A DNA stretch of 12,214 nt from Kingella oralis (GTDB lineage: Bacteria; Pseudomonadota; Gammaproteobacteria; Burkholderiales; Neisseriaceae). A model generated the notes under the pieces. It worked only from the letters and a program-made list of their open reading frames with translations, did no database searches and was not told the origin of the DNA. Shown one piece after another: positions 1 through 6,607 of this stretch. Location: positions 1 to 12,214 of the forward strand of contig CAJPSG010000008.1 of NCBI GenBank assembly GCA_905373195.1. Direction: 5' to 3'. Both the position numbers and the translations under genes were made by a program. The stretch's first letter is position 1. Each line of letters opens with the position of its first letter.

Positions 1-922
1 CATGATGCTGCCGCTTGCCATGGGCTTGATGTCGCACTTAGACCCCGAAAAAGACCGCAACACGTTTACCTTTGTGCTACTGGGCATTGCCTATTGCGCA
101 GGCATCGGCGGCATGGGCACATTGGTGGGTTCGCCACCCAATGCCATCGCTGCCAAAGCCTTGGGGCTGGATTTCACAGGCTGGATGGGCTATGGCTTGC
201 CGATTATGCTGGTGTTGCTGCCGATGATGTTGATTGCGCTGTTCGCCGTGTTGCGACCCCAGTTCTCTGCCCACATAGCCAGCACGCAAACCGAGGAAAT
301 CCCGTGGAATCTGCACCGCGTGCTAACCGTGCTGATTGCGGTGGGCACGGCGTTGGCATGGATGTTTAGCGGCGACATCGGCAAGGCAACAGGCATCGCC
401 TCAATGGACAGCATCATCGCACTGATTGCTGCGGCGCTGGTGGTGATTTTTGGCACGGTGGGCTGGCGCGAAGTGGCGCGCAACACCGACTTGGGCGTGT
501 TGTTTTTGTTTGGCGGCGGCATCGCGTTAAGCAGCATGATGCAAAACTCGGGCGCATCCGCCGCGCTGGGCAACGAAGTCGCCCACTTGCTGCACGGCGC
601 ACCGCATGGCGTGGTGATTGTTGCCGTTACCACCTTCATTATCTTGCTCACCAACTTTACCAGCAACACCGCCTCCGCCGCGCTGCTGGTGCCGATGTTT
701 GCCAGCATTGCTGCGCAAATGGGGCTGCCCGAGCGCGTGTTGGCGTTGGTGATTGGCATCGGCGCATCGTGCGCGTTTATGCTACCCGTGGGCACGCCGC
801 CAAACGCCATTGTGTTTGCCACAGGCAAAATGCGTCAGCGCGATATGGTGAGCGTGGGCTTTGTGTTGAGCGTGTTGAGCATCGCCGCGGTTTCGGTGTG
901 GGCGTATTGCTTTTTGATGTGA
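1..922 (+). CDS. SLC13/DASS-family anion (dicarboxylate) transporter, 5' end outside the window
   Basis: This is the C-terminal 306 residues of an inner-membrane, probably sodium-coupled transporter of the divalent anion:Na+ symporter family (SLC13/DASS, INDY-like), which moves dicarboxylates such as succinate, or sulfate. The frame is open to the left edge. The first visible residues (MMLPLA) are what normally follows the first SNT substrate/sodium motif in this family, so the true start lies upstream and the in-window ATG is not the start. The second SNT motif is present at bases 662-670 (TSNTASAALLVP), followed by the family GTPPNAI motif at 791-811. An earlier SPPNAI motif is near base 131. 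Most of the protein is hydrophobic helices. Full-length relatives have roughly 460-480 residues, so about a third is missing. The substrate cannot be assigned from sequence alone. The gene converges on gdhA, with stem-loops between them. Confidence 0.85.
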   Translation, partial: MMLPLAMGLMSHLDPEKDRNTFTFVLLGIAYCAGIGGMGTLVGSPPNAIAAKALGLDFTGWMGYGLPIMLVLLPMMLIALFAVLRPQFSAHIASTQTEEIPWNLHRVLTVLIAVGTALAWMFSGDIGKATGIASMDSIIALIAAALVVIFGTVGWREVARNTDLGVLFLFGGGIALSSMMQNSGASAALGNEVAHLLHGAPHGVVIVAVTTFIILLTNFTSNTASAALLVPMFASIAAQMGLPERVLALVIGIGASCAFMLPVGTPPNAIVFATGKMRQRDMVSVGFVLSVLSIAAVSVWAYCFLM

Positions 923-928
923 ATGGGG

Positions 929-977
929 TTTCAGGCTGCCTTTTTACTTTTCAGACGGCACCATAGGCAGCCTGAAA
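929..977. repeat. Inverted DUS pair after the SLC13 gene
   Basis: Two exact DUS copies face each other (930-941 reverse, 965-976 forward). They form a 13-bp perfect stem (929-941 with 965-977) around a 23-base loop, starting 7 bases after the transporter stop codon. The loop contains a second uptake-sequence type at 950-961 (reverse complement GTGCCGTCTGAA), 11 of 12 bases like the Neisseria AT-DUS. The position suits a transcription terminator for the transporter gene, but no T-run follows the stem. Confidence 0.7.
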
Positions 978-1028
978 AATGGCTTGCAAGTGATAAGTAG
1001 ATGGCAGTATCCGCAATCAGCAGACGTT

Positions 1029-1072
1029 AAAGGCAGCCTGAAAACGCTATTTCCCGTTTTCAGGCTGCCTTT
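1029..1072. terminator. Perfect 18-bp DUS stem-loop between convergent genes
   Basis: The arms 1029-1046 and 1055-1072 are perfect reverse complements with an 8-base loop (CTATTTCC). Each arm contains one exact DUS. T-rich bases follow the stem on the + strand (CCTTTT), and CCTTTAA follows it on the - strand, so it could stop transcription from both the SLC13 gene and gdhA (stop at 1088). A Neisseria-type core (GCCGTCTGAA, reverse orientation, 1072-1081) abuts the right arm. Confidence 0.7.
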
Positions 1073-1087
1073 TCAGACGGCGGTCAA

Positions 1088-2347
1088 TCAATACCAGCCG
1101 CGAAACTTCATCGCTTTTTCCAAGCGGCGGATGCTCATCATGTAGGACGCGGTGCGCATGTCGATGTCAAACTCTTGCGCCAAGTTCCAAATATCGTTGA
1201 ACGCGCGGCGCAGCACAACGGTTTGTTTTTCCTGCACTTCGTCAAATTCCCAATAGTAGCCTTGCAGGTTTTGCACCCATTCAAAATAGGATACGACCAC
1301 GCCGCCGCAGTTGGCGAGGATGTCGGGCACCACCAGCACGCCGTTTTGGCGCATAATGGCATCGGCTTCGGGGGTGGTGGGGCCGTTCGCGCCTTCCACC
1401 ACGATTTTGGCGCGCACGTTGCCCGCGTTTTCGGAGGTGAGCTGGTTTTCAAGGGCGCAGGGGGCGAGTACGTCCACGTCCAGCGCAAGCAATTCGGCGT
1501 TGCTGATTTCTTTGCCGTAGCCTGCTTGGTTGGTGATGAAGCCGTTGGCGCGGTATTCTTTGAACAGCGCGTCCATGTCCAGCCCGTTTTCGTTGTAGAT
1601 GGCGACATCCACGGTGGAGACGGCAACGACTTTCGCGCCCGCTTGGTGGGCGTACAGCCCTGTGTGAAAGCCGACGTTGCCGAAGCCTTGGATGGCGTAG
1701 GTTGCGCCTTTTACGTTTTTGCCGAGTTTGGCGAGGGCTTGCACGGCGGCGAGGTTTACGCCGTAGCCAGTGGCTTCGTTGCGGGCGAGCGAGCCGCCGA
1801 ATTCCACGGGTTTGCCGGTGAACACGCCGGGGGCGGATTTTTTGACGATGCTTTCGTATTCGTCCACCATCCACGACATGATTTTGCCGTTGGTGTTCAC
1901 ATCGGGCGCAGGGATGTCAATCTTTTCGCCAATCAGCGGCTCAATGGCGTTGGCGTAGCCGCGTGCGATGCGTTCCAGCTCAGCTTCGGAATATTGTTTG
2001 GGGTCTATGGTTACGCCGCCTTTGCCGCCGCCGTAGGGCACGCCGGCGACGCAGCATTTGATGGTCATCCAGATGGAAAGGGCTTTGACTTCGTCAAAAT
2101 TGACATTGGGGTGGAAGCGCACACCGCCTTTGTAGGGCCCGACGGCGTTGTTGTGCTGGGCGCGGTAGCCGGTGAAGGTTTTGACTGTGCCGTCGTCGAG
2201 CTTGACGGGGAAGGTGACTTCCAGCGCGCGCATGGGGTTTTTCAGGATTTCGTACACGGCGGGGTCGGCGTTCAGGCGGTCGCAGGCGGTTTTGACCTGT
2301 TTGCGGGCGATTTCAAAGGGGTTTAGGGTTTCTTTTGCGGTAGCCAT
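1088..2347 (-). CDS. gdhA: Glutamate dehydrogenase (Glu/Leu/Phe/Val dehydrogenase family), 419 aa
   Basis: This is a cytoplasmic enzyme interconverting glutamate and 2-oxoglutarate plus ammonia, linking nitrogen assimilation to the TCA cycle. The N-terminal half carries the dimerisation/substrate domain with the GGGKGG signature (catalytic Lys109) and PAPDV (catalytic Asp149). The C-terminal half is a Rossmann domain with GFGNVG at 221-226. Length fits the small hexameric family. The start was placed at MATAKETLNPF because AAAGGA lies 6 bases upstream; the frame stays open for 36 more codons to an ATG at 2455, but that stretch holds the likely promoter and has no family similarity. Cofactor choice is uncertain: the segment after beta-strand 2 reads STVD (244-247), not the usual SD, somewhat like the SGPD of the clostridial NAD enzyme. 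The assignment as glutamate rather than leucine or valine dehydrogenase rests on length and overall similarity. Confidence 0.93.
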   Translation of the reverse strand: MATAKETLNPFEIARKQVKTACDRLNADPAVYEILKNPMRALEVTFPVKLDDGTVKTFTGYRAQHNNAVGPYKGGVRFHPNVNFDEVKALSIWMTIKCCVAGVPYGGGKGGVTIDPKQYSEAELERIARGYANAIEPLIGEKIDIPAPDVNTNGKIMSWMVDEYESIVKKSAPGVFTGKPVEFGGSLARNEATGYGVNLAAVQALAKLGKNVKGATYAIQGFGNVGFHTGLYAHQAGAKVVAVSTVDVAIYNENGLDMDALFKEYRANGFITNQAGYGKEISNAELLALDVDVLAPCALENQLTSENAGNVRAKIVVEGANGPTTPEADAIMRQNGVLVVPDILANCGGVVVSYFEWVQNLQGYYWEFDEVQEKQTVVLRRAFNDIWNLAQEFDIDMRTASYMMSIRRLEKAMKFRGWY

Positions 2348-2390
2348 ATTTTTCCTTTGTGTGGTGGGTGGATGAAGTGTGGAAGGTGTT

Positions 2391-2419
2391 ACTATATACA
2401 AAATCGGTGGAAAATGTAA
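2391..2419 (-). promoter_or_regulatory. Candidate sigma-70 promoter of gdhA
   Basis: On the - strand, TTACAT (2419-2414) is followed by a 17-base spacer and TATAGT (2396-2391). This would start transcription near 2384 and leave a leader of about 37 bases before the gdhA ATG. The -10 box is good, the -35 box is weak, and the surroundings are AT-rich. Confidence 0.45.
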
Positions 2420-2570
2420 TCGTTTGTAATTGAATTTTTCACACTTTCTTAACACCTCAATATTTTTGCGCTATGCAGTGGAACTAGGGCAGCCTGAAAC
2501 GGGTTTTACGCGCTACCTCAACGCGCAACCCATTGGAGCAAGCGCGTTTATCATTCTCATCGTTCTCAAC

Positions 2571-2599
2571 CCAACAAAGGCAGCCTGAAAAGCTATAAT
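2571..2599 (+). promoter_or_regulatory. Candidate promoter of yacG-rnhB with a DUS as spacer
   Basis: CCAACA (2571-2576) is followed by exactly 17 bases and a perfect TATAAT (2594-2599). The spacer contains a full exact DUS (2578-2589). Transcription would begin near 2606, about 23 bases before yacG. The -35 box matches consensus at only three positions, so the -10 carries most of the case. A one-mismatch DUS (GGGCAGCCTGAA) also lies at 2487-2498 in the same gap. Confidence 0.5.
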
Positions 2600-2628
2600 C
2601 CGCCCTTTATGATTCTGTTTACCACACC

Positions 2629-2811
2629 ATGATAACCGTCCCCTGCCCCACCTGCCACGCCCCCGTTGTATGGCAGCCTGAAAACCCATACCGCCCCTTT
2701 TGCAGCGAGCGTTGCAAGCTGATTGACTTGGGCGCGTGGGCGGATGAACAGCACGCGCTGCCCGCCCTGCCCGAAACGCCCGAAGAATGGGATGCTTTGC
2801 ACCATGACTGA
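2629..2811 (+). CDS. yacG: YacG, zinc-binding DNA gyrase inhibitor, 60 aa
   Basis: This is a small zinc-finger protein. The E. coli member binds GyrB and inhibits DNA gyrase. The family pattern is complete: CPTC (C-x2-C) near residues 6-9, then [15 protein letters not shown] with the second cysteine pair (C-x3-C) and the highly conserved LIDLG segment. The length of 60 residues is usual. A one-mismatch DUS (2671-2682) encodes W-QPEN in the loop between the two cysteine pairs, where the E. coli protein has the same number of residues, so the uptake tag is accommodated without an insertion. No good ribosome-binding site precedes the ATG. A seven-codon frame (2609-2632) ends in an ATGA overlap with this start. 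The gene overlaps the start of rnhB by 8 bases, so the two are surely co-transcribed. Confidence 0.92.
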   Translation: MITVPCPTCHAPVVWQPENPYRPFCSERCKLIDLGAWADEQHALPALPETPEEWDALHHD

Positions 2812-3406
2812 CTACATCGTGTTACCCAGCCATGCTGGCGTGGACGAAGCGGGGCGCGGTTGCTTGGTGGGCAGCGTGTTTGCCGCCGCCGTGATGCTGC
2901 CCGCGCATTATGATTTGCGCGGTTTAACTGATTCCAAAAAGCTCAGCGAAGCCAAGCGCGATGCGTTGGCGGGGCAAATTAAACAGCAGGCGATGGCGTG
3001 GGCGGTGGCTTCGGCGAGTCCTGCCGAAATCCAGCGGCTCAATATTTTGCACGCCACCATGCTGGCGATGCGCCGCGCGGTGGCTGCGCTATCTAGGCAG
3101 CCTGAAAAGGTGTGGATTGATGGCAACCGCGTGCCGACCGATTTGACGATGGCAGCGGAGGCGGTGGTAAAAGGCGATGCCAAAATTGCTGCCATTTCTG
3201 CCGCGTCCATCCTCGCCAAAACCGCACGCGATGCCGAGATGTACGCGCTGCACGAGCGGCACCCCGAATACGGCTTCGCGCAACACAAGGGCTACGGCAC
3301 GGCGGCGCATCTGGCTGCGTTGCAACGATACGGCGCGCTGCCTGAGCATCGAGCGGATTTTGCACCTGTGAAGCAGGTGTTGGCGCAGGGGCGGTTGTTT
3401 GGCTGA
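2804..3406 (+). CDS. rnhB: Ribonuclease HII, 200 aa
   Basis: This endonuclease cleaves the RNA strand of RNA-DNA hybrids and nicks at single ribonucleotides in DNA. All four catalytic acids are visible: Asp14-Glu15 in GVDEAGRG, Asp106 in WIDGN and Asp125 in VVKGDAK. The typical DSKKLS (43-48), [14 protein letters not shown] (80-93), SAASILAK (132-139) and FAQHKGYGT blocks are also present. The start was set at [19 protein letters not shown], which places the first motif at the family's usual distance. The frame is open further upstream inside yacG, but that part is out-of-frame yacG sequence. The ATG lies within the last codons of yacG (8-base overlap), suggesting translational coupling. An exact DUS at 3095-3106 encodes RQPEK just before the WIDGN motif. 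Expression probably comes from the promoter upstream of yacG. Confidence 0.95.
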   Translation: MTDYIVLPSHAGVDEAGRGCLVGSVFAAAVMLPAHYDLRGLTDSKKLSEAKRDALAGQIKQQAMAWAVASASPAEIQRLNILHATMLAMRRAVAALSRQPEKVWIDGNRVPTDLTMAAEAVVKGDAKIAAISAASILAKTARDAEMYALHERHPEYGFAQHKGYGTAAHLAALQRYGALPEHRADFAPVKQVLAQGRLFG

Positions 3407-3418
3407 TGGTGCAAAGTA

Positions 3419-3464
3419 TTGAGGCAGCCTGAAAACGCTATTTTTCGTTTTCAGGCTGCCTCAA
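3419..3464. terminator. Perfect 19-bp DUS stem-loop after rnhB
   Basis: The arms 3419-3437 and 3446-3464 are perfect reverse complements with an 8-base loop (CTATTTTT), 12 bases after the rnhB stop. Each arm carries one exact DUS. Stem and loop closely match the element at 1029-1072. It is placed to end yacG-rnhB transcription. The stretch from here to 3580 shows no convincing gene. Confidence 0.65.
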
Positions 3465-3581
3465 TCTTTGTCCAATCCGCAAGCGGTGGAAATTGTGTTC
3501 AATAGGGTTTTGCTGGTTGGCAAAATGTTGGCGAACCGCCGCTGCACCATTGGTTGCGGGTTTGGCAAACGTTTCAGCCTG

Positions 3582-3607
3582 AAAAAGGGCGGGCAAAATG
3601 CCCACCC
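3582..3607 (-). terminator. Intrinsic terminator of the PhnD-like gene
   Basis: Read on the - strand, a GC-rich 9-bp stem (GGGTGGGCA with TGCCCGCCC, one mismatch) closes a TTT loop and is followed at once by five T residues. It begins 34 bases after the stop codon of the 3642-4568 gene. This is the most classical rho-independent terminator in the window, and it is not built from DUS copies. Confidence 0.8.
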
Positions 3608-3631
3608 TTGCGTAGGATTGAAATCATTATT

Positions 3632-3662
3632 TTCAGGCTGCCTACTCGTTTTCAGGCTGCTG
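3632..3662 (-). repeat. Tandem DUS copies over the stop codon of the PhnD-like gene
   Basis: An exact DUS (3632-3643) and a 10-of-12 copy (3651-3662) lie in the same orientation, 19 bases apart. The first overlaps the TAG stop codon and the second encodes the last residues QPEN. Confidence 0.75.
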
Positions 3663-4568
3663 TTCTGGTTCTGCTGCTTCGGCAGTTGGCGCGGCTGCTG
3701 TGTTTTCTACGCTTTCCGCTGGCTCGGCTGCTGCTTCGGTTGCCGCTGGTTCGGCAACGGTTTCTTGTTCAACAACCGCTTCGGTATCTGTCTCAACCTT
3801 GTCCGCCTCCGCTTCAACCGCTTCGGTTTCAACCGCATCCGCCTCCGTTTCCACCTTGCCCACTTCCCCGCCAGCCACCGCCACAAACCCTTTCGCTATC
3901 CCCAAATCTTCCAGCGTCATCTTGTTTACAGGCGATTGCACCATGCCCACCAATGCCGCGCGCAGCTTATCCGCTTGCTCGGCGAAATCAGGATGCAGCA
4001 GCATAACGTGTCCAAAGTCATCAAACTGCGTTTCAAACAGGATTTTCAGGCTGCCTTGGGTGCTGGCGTTCAAGCTGCGAAACGAGCTGGCAAGGAACAA
4101 GCCCGCCTCGGCTTCGCTTGCCATCAGCCGCCGCGCCAGCTCGGTAAACGTGCGCGTGTGCAGCCATTGCACCGAATCCGCCGTGATTGCCGAGCCTTGC
4201 AACACGCCCAAGCCAATGCTTTCCATATCGCGGTTGGCGGTAATCAACACGCGGCTATCGGCAGGCAAATCGCCCAACGCGGCAAACGCGCTTTGGGCAT
4301 TTGCCACCACCAACACTTGATCGCTGGGCAAATCGGGCTTGGCAAGCGGGATGTAGCCCTTGTCGCGCATCAGACTGCCCGCGTCAAACGGGTTGGCATA
4401 CACCAGCGCAACCGTTTCGCTGTCTAGCAAATCTTGCTGCTCACGGTAGCCCGCTGGCATTTGCAAATGGATGGTGGTATCCAACGCGCGTTGCAACTGC
4501 GTGTTAAACATATGCCAGTTGGCAAAAAATTCGGGGGGAAAATCGGGGGCAATCAATAGGCTGAACAT
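3642..4568 (-). CDS. PhnD-like substrate-binding-fold protein without signal peptide, acidic C-terminal tail, 308 aa
   Basis: Residues 1 to about 235 resemble the PhnD/SsuA/transferrin-type periplasmic-binding fold: an opening beta strand (LLIAP), a helix, then VALVYANPFDAGSLMRDKGYIPLAKP, which matches the family's 'DLVYVNPY...GYxPLA' region. The usual binding proteins are exported, but this one starts directly at the fold with no signal peptide or lipobox, so it is probably cytoplasmic and not an ordinary transporter subunit. No permease or ATPase gene adjoins it. After about residue 238 comes a 70-residue low-complexity tail rich in E, A, V and T with imperfect VETEA repeats, likely disordered. 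An internal exact DUS (4045-4056) encodes GSLK. A 10-of-12 DUS encodes the final QQPEN, and another DUS overlaps the stop. AGAGGA lies 11 bases before the ATG, slightly far. The ligand is unknown; fold confidence is moderate. Confidence 0.75.
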   Translation of the reverse strand: MFSLLIAPDFPPEFFANWHMFNTQLQRALDTTIHLQMPAGYREQQDLLDSETVALVYANPFDAGSLMRDKGYIPLAKPDLPSDQVLVVANAQSAFAALGDLPADSRVLITANRDMESIGLGVLQGSAITADSVQWLHTRTFTELARRLMASEAEAGLFLASSFRSLNASTQGSLKILFETQFDDFGHVMLLHPDFAEQADKLRAALVGMVQSPVNKMTLEDLGIAKGFVAVAGGEVGKVETEADAVETEAVEAEADKVETDTEAVVEQETVAEPAATEAAAEPAESVENTAAAPTAEAAEPEQQPENE

Positions 4569-4968
4569 GGGTTAAGCAATCCTCTTTATGGTTATTTGTC
4601 GTGAGCGATTCGCATAATCATGGCGTTCACGCGCGCCACATTTGTTTGAAATTTACTCACTACATCAATACGTTCACAATCATTCTAACATCTTTACAAT
4701 TTACACAGAACTCTATTTAGAACAAGCACCGCCCCGCACAAAACACGCAACTTTCGTTTTCAGGCTGCCGACCCCTAAAAGGCAGCCTGAAATGCTGTTT
4801 GGCGATTTTCAGGCTGCCTTTAATCACCCAATAGGCAGCCCGCGAAGCGTAGCGAAGTTGCGAAGCTAAAACCCAACCCAACCATTTATCAAAAATGTAA
4901 ATCCGCGTAAAATGCAGCGTTTTATGCCCGTTTAGGCAGCCTGAAAATTTATTTTTGAGAGAACCCCC
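4569..4968. other. 400-base divergent gap with DUS cluster and promoters
   Basis: This gap separates the - strand PhnD-like gene from lysS. Its left part (about 4630-4730) is AT-rich and should hold the promoter of the - strand gene, but I found no convincing -35/-10 pair. It then holds DUS copies at 4759-4770 (one mismatch, reverse), 4780-4791 (forward), 4808-4819 (reverse) and 4934-4945 (forward), and a degenerate copy at 4833-4844. The first two can pair as a 12-bp stem (4758-4769 with 4781-4792). A block CGAAGTT...AGCTAAAACCC follows at 4853-4874 and recurs upstream of the cbpA-like gene. No convincing small gene was seen. Confidence 0.7.
4886..4913 (+). promoter_or_regulatory. Candidate promoter of lysS
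   Basis: TTATCA (4886-4891, 4 of 6) is followed by a 16-base spacer and TAAAAT (4908-4913, 5 of 6). The predicted start near 4920 leaves a leader of about 50 bases that contains an exact DUS (4934-4945) and a weak purine stretch (GAGAGAA) before the ATG. Confidence 0.45.
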
Positions 4969-6480
4969 ATGACCGAACAACAGCACCAACCCGAAGAAAT
5001 CCAACTAGACGAAAATCAAATCATCGCCCTGCGCCGCGAAAAACTCAACGCCATTCGCCAGCAGCGCATCGCCTACCCCAACGACTTCCGCCGCGATGCC
5101 TTTGCCGCCGATTTGCACGCCCAATATGGCGACATCAGTAAAGACGAGCTAGACCCGCAAGCCATCCCCGTCAAAATTGCAGGGCGCATGATGCTCAAAC
5201 GCCAAATGGGCAAAGCCACCTTCGCCACCGTGCAAGACGTAAGCGGGCAAATTCAGCTTTATCTCAACAACAAAAGCATCAGCCAAGAAACGCTCGACGA
5301 CTTCAACCATTGGGATTTGGGCGACATCATCGGCGCAGAAGGCACGCTGTTCAAAACCAATCACGGCGAGCTGACCGTGCGCGTGTCCCACATTCGCCTG
5401 CTTACCAAATCGCTGCGTCCGCTGCCCGACAAACACAAAGGTTTGAGCGACCAAGAAACCAAATACCGCCAACGCTATGTAGATTTAATCGCCAACCCCG
5501 ATAGCCGCGACGTGTTCATCAAACGCAGCCAAATTGTGCAAGCCATTCGCAGCTATATGGTGAGCGAGAAATATTTGGAAGTGGAAACGCCGATGATGCA
5601 CCCCATTCCGGGCGGCGCGGCAGCGAAACCCTTTGTTACTCACCACAACGCGCTAGATATGCCGCTTTATTTGCGGATTGCGCCCGAATTGTATTTAAAA
5701 CGCTTGGTAGTCGGCGGCTTGGAGCGCGTGTTTGAAATCAACCGCAACTTCCGCAACGAAGGCATGTCGGTGCGCCACAACCCCGAATTCACCATGATGG
5801 AATTTTACGAAGCATTTAGCGACTACGAGCGCATGATGCAAATGACCGAAGGCGTAATTCGCGCCGCCTCGCTGGCGGTAAACGGCACAGCAAAAATCCA
5901 ATACAACGGCAAAGAAGTGGATTTGGAAAGCCCGTTTGAGCGATTAACCATTGTGGGCGCGATTAAAAAATTTAACCCGCACTACACCGATGAGCAGCTT
6001 AACGATGCCGAATGGCTGAAAAAAGAAATTGTGAAACACGGCGAAGATTTGCCCCACGCCAGTGGCTTGGGCAGCCTGCAACTGGCGTTGTTTGAAGGCT
6101 GTGCGGAGAGCAAGCTGTGGAATCCCACCTTTATTGTGGACTACCCCGTGGAAGTGTCGCCCTTGGCGCGCGCTTCGGACACCAAAGCGGGCTTAACTGA
6201 GCGGTTTGAATTGTTTGTGGTTGGGCGCGAGCTGGCAAATGGTTATTCCGAGTTAAACGACCCCGAAGACCAAGCCGCGCGTTTCAAAGCGCAAGTGGCG
6301 CAAAAAGACGCGGGCGACGACGAAGCCATGCACTACGATGCCGACTATATCCGCGCGATGGAATACGGCTTGCCCCCCACAGGCGGCTGCGGTATCGGCA
6401 TCGACCGCTTGGTGATGCTGCTCACCAACGCGCAAACGATACGCGATGTGGTATTGTTCCCGCAGATGCGTCCTGAGTAA
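4969..6480 (+). CDS. lysS: Lysyl-tRNA synthetase, class II, 503 aa
   Basis: This is an essential cytoplasmic enzyme that charges tRNA-Lys with lysine using ATP. An N-terminal helix is followed by the OB-fold anticodon-binding domain at about residues 66-145 ([25 protein letters not shown]) and then the class II catalytic core. Motif 1 is around [21 protein letters not shown] (202-222), motif 2 is FRNEG...EFTMMEFY (261-280), and motif 3 is [10 protein letters not shown] (472-481) with the invariant Arg480. The length is the family's usual size. The start is the first ATG, giving [10 protein letters not shown]; the ribosome site (GAGAGAA) is weak. It appears to be a stand-alone gene with its own promoter. 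The catalytic core contains a near-DUS (GGGCAGCCTGCA around 6069) that encodes GSLQ. No anomalies were seen. Confidence 0.97.
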   Translation: MTEQQHQPEEIQLDENQIIALRREKLNAIRQQRIAYPNDFRRDAFAADLHAQYGDISKDELDPQAIPVKIAGRMMLKRQMGKATFATVQDVSGQIQLYLNNKSISQETLDDFNHWDLGDIIGAEGTLFKTNHGELTVRVSHIRLLTKSLRPLPDKHKGLSDQETKYRQRYVDLIANPDSRDVFIKRSQIVQAIRSYMVSEKYLEVETPMMHPIPGGAAAKPFVTHHNALDMPLYLRIAPELYLKRLVVGGLERVFEINRNFRNEGMSVRHNPEFTMMEFYEAFSDYERMMQMTEGVIRAASLAVNGTAKIQYNGKEVDLESPFERLTIVGAIKKFNPHYTDEQLNDAEWLKKEIVKHGEDLPHASGLGSLQLALFEGCAESKLWNPTFIVDYPVEVSPLARASDTKAGLTERFELFVVGRELANGYSELNDPEDQAARFKAQVAQKDAGDDEAMHYDADYIRAMEYGLPPTGGCGIGIDRLVMLLTNAQTIRDVVLFPQMRPE

Positions 6481-6516
6481 AACCAGCCAAGAAATTTGCT
6501 GATAACAGCGTAACCC

Positions 6517-6570
6517 CGTTTTCAGGCTGCCTAACTTCTGTTACCACAGCTTGATAGGCAGCCTGAAACG
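6517..6570. repeat. Inverted DUS pair between lysS and the cbpA-like gene
   Basis: Exact DUS copies at 6521-6532 (reverse) and 6556-6567 (forward) form a 13-bp stem with a 23-base loop. The outer CG pairs are offset by a one-base bulge. It starts 36 bases after the lysS stop and ends 37 bases before the next ATG. It is followed by CGAAGTT...AGCTAAAACCC (6569-6592), a block also present upstream of lysS. Confidence 0.7.
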
Positions 6571-6607
6571 AAGTTCAGCGTAGCTAAAACCCTTTTCCGA
6601 GACCATC

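Noticed and set aside
190..828. A 212-codon - strand frame within the SLC13 gene
   Set aside because: It is antisense to a clear membrane-transporter sequence with family motifs and shows no domain of its own.
1175..2326. A 383-codon open frame on the + strand opposite gdhA
   Set aside because: It mirrors gdhA codon bias, with a low-complexity VFAGGDF-type composition and no recognisable domain, while the - strand frame is a complete glutamate dehydrogenase.
2348..2455. Upstream extension of gdhA by 36 codons
   Set aside because: It has no family similarity, it overlaps a plausible promoter, and a good ribosome site precedes the downstream ATG.
3465..3580. Small - strand frame (about 29 codons from an ATG near 3560, ending in the DUS stem)
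   Set aside because: It has no ribosome site and no recognisable product, and it lies between two terminators.
3468..4427. A long + strand open frame opposite the PhnD-like gene
   Set aside because: Its composition (runs of Phe, Cys, Arg, His, Gln) is that of an antisense shadow. The - strand frame has a fold-like sequence, a ribosome site and an intrinsic terminator.
4569..4730. Promoter for the PhnD-like gene, for example TTGTGA and TAAATT on the - strand
   Set aside because: The boxes match consensus poorly and several equally weak choices exist in the AT-rich stretch, so no site was called.
4717..5004. - strand frame of 95 codons upstream of lysS
   Set aside because: It is made of reverse-read DUS copies and antisense lysS start sequence.
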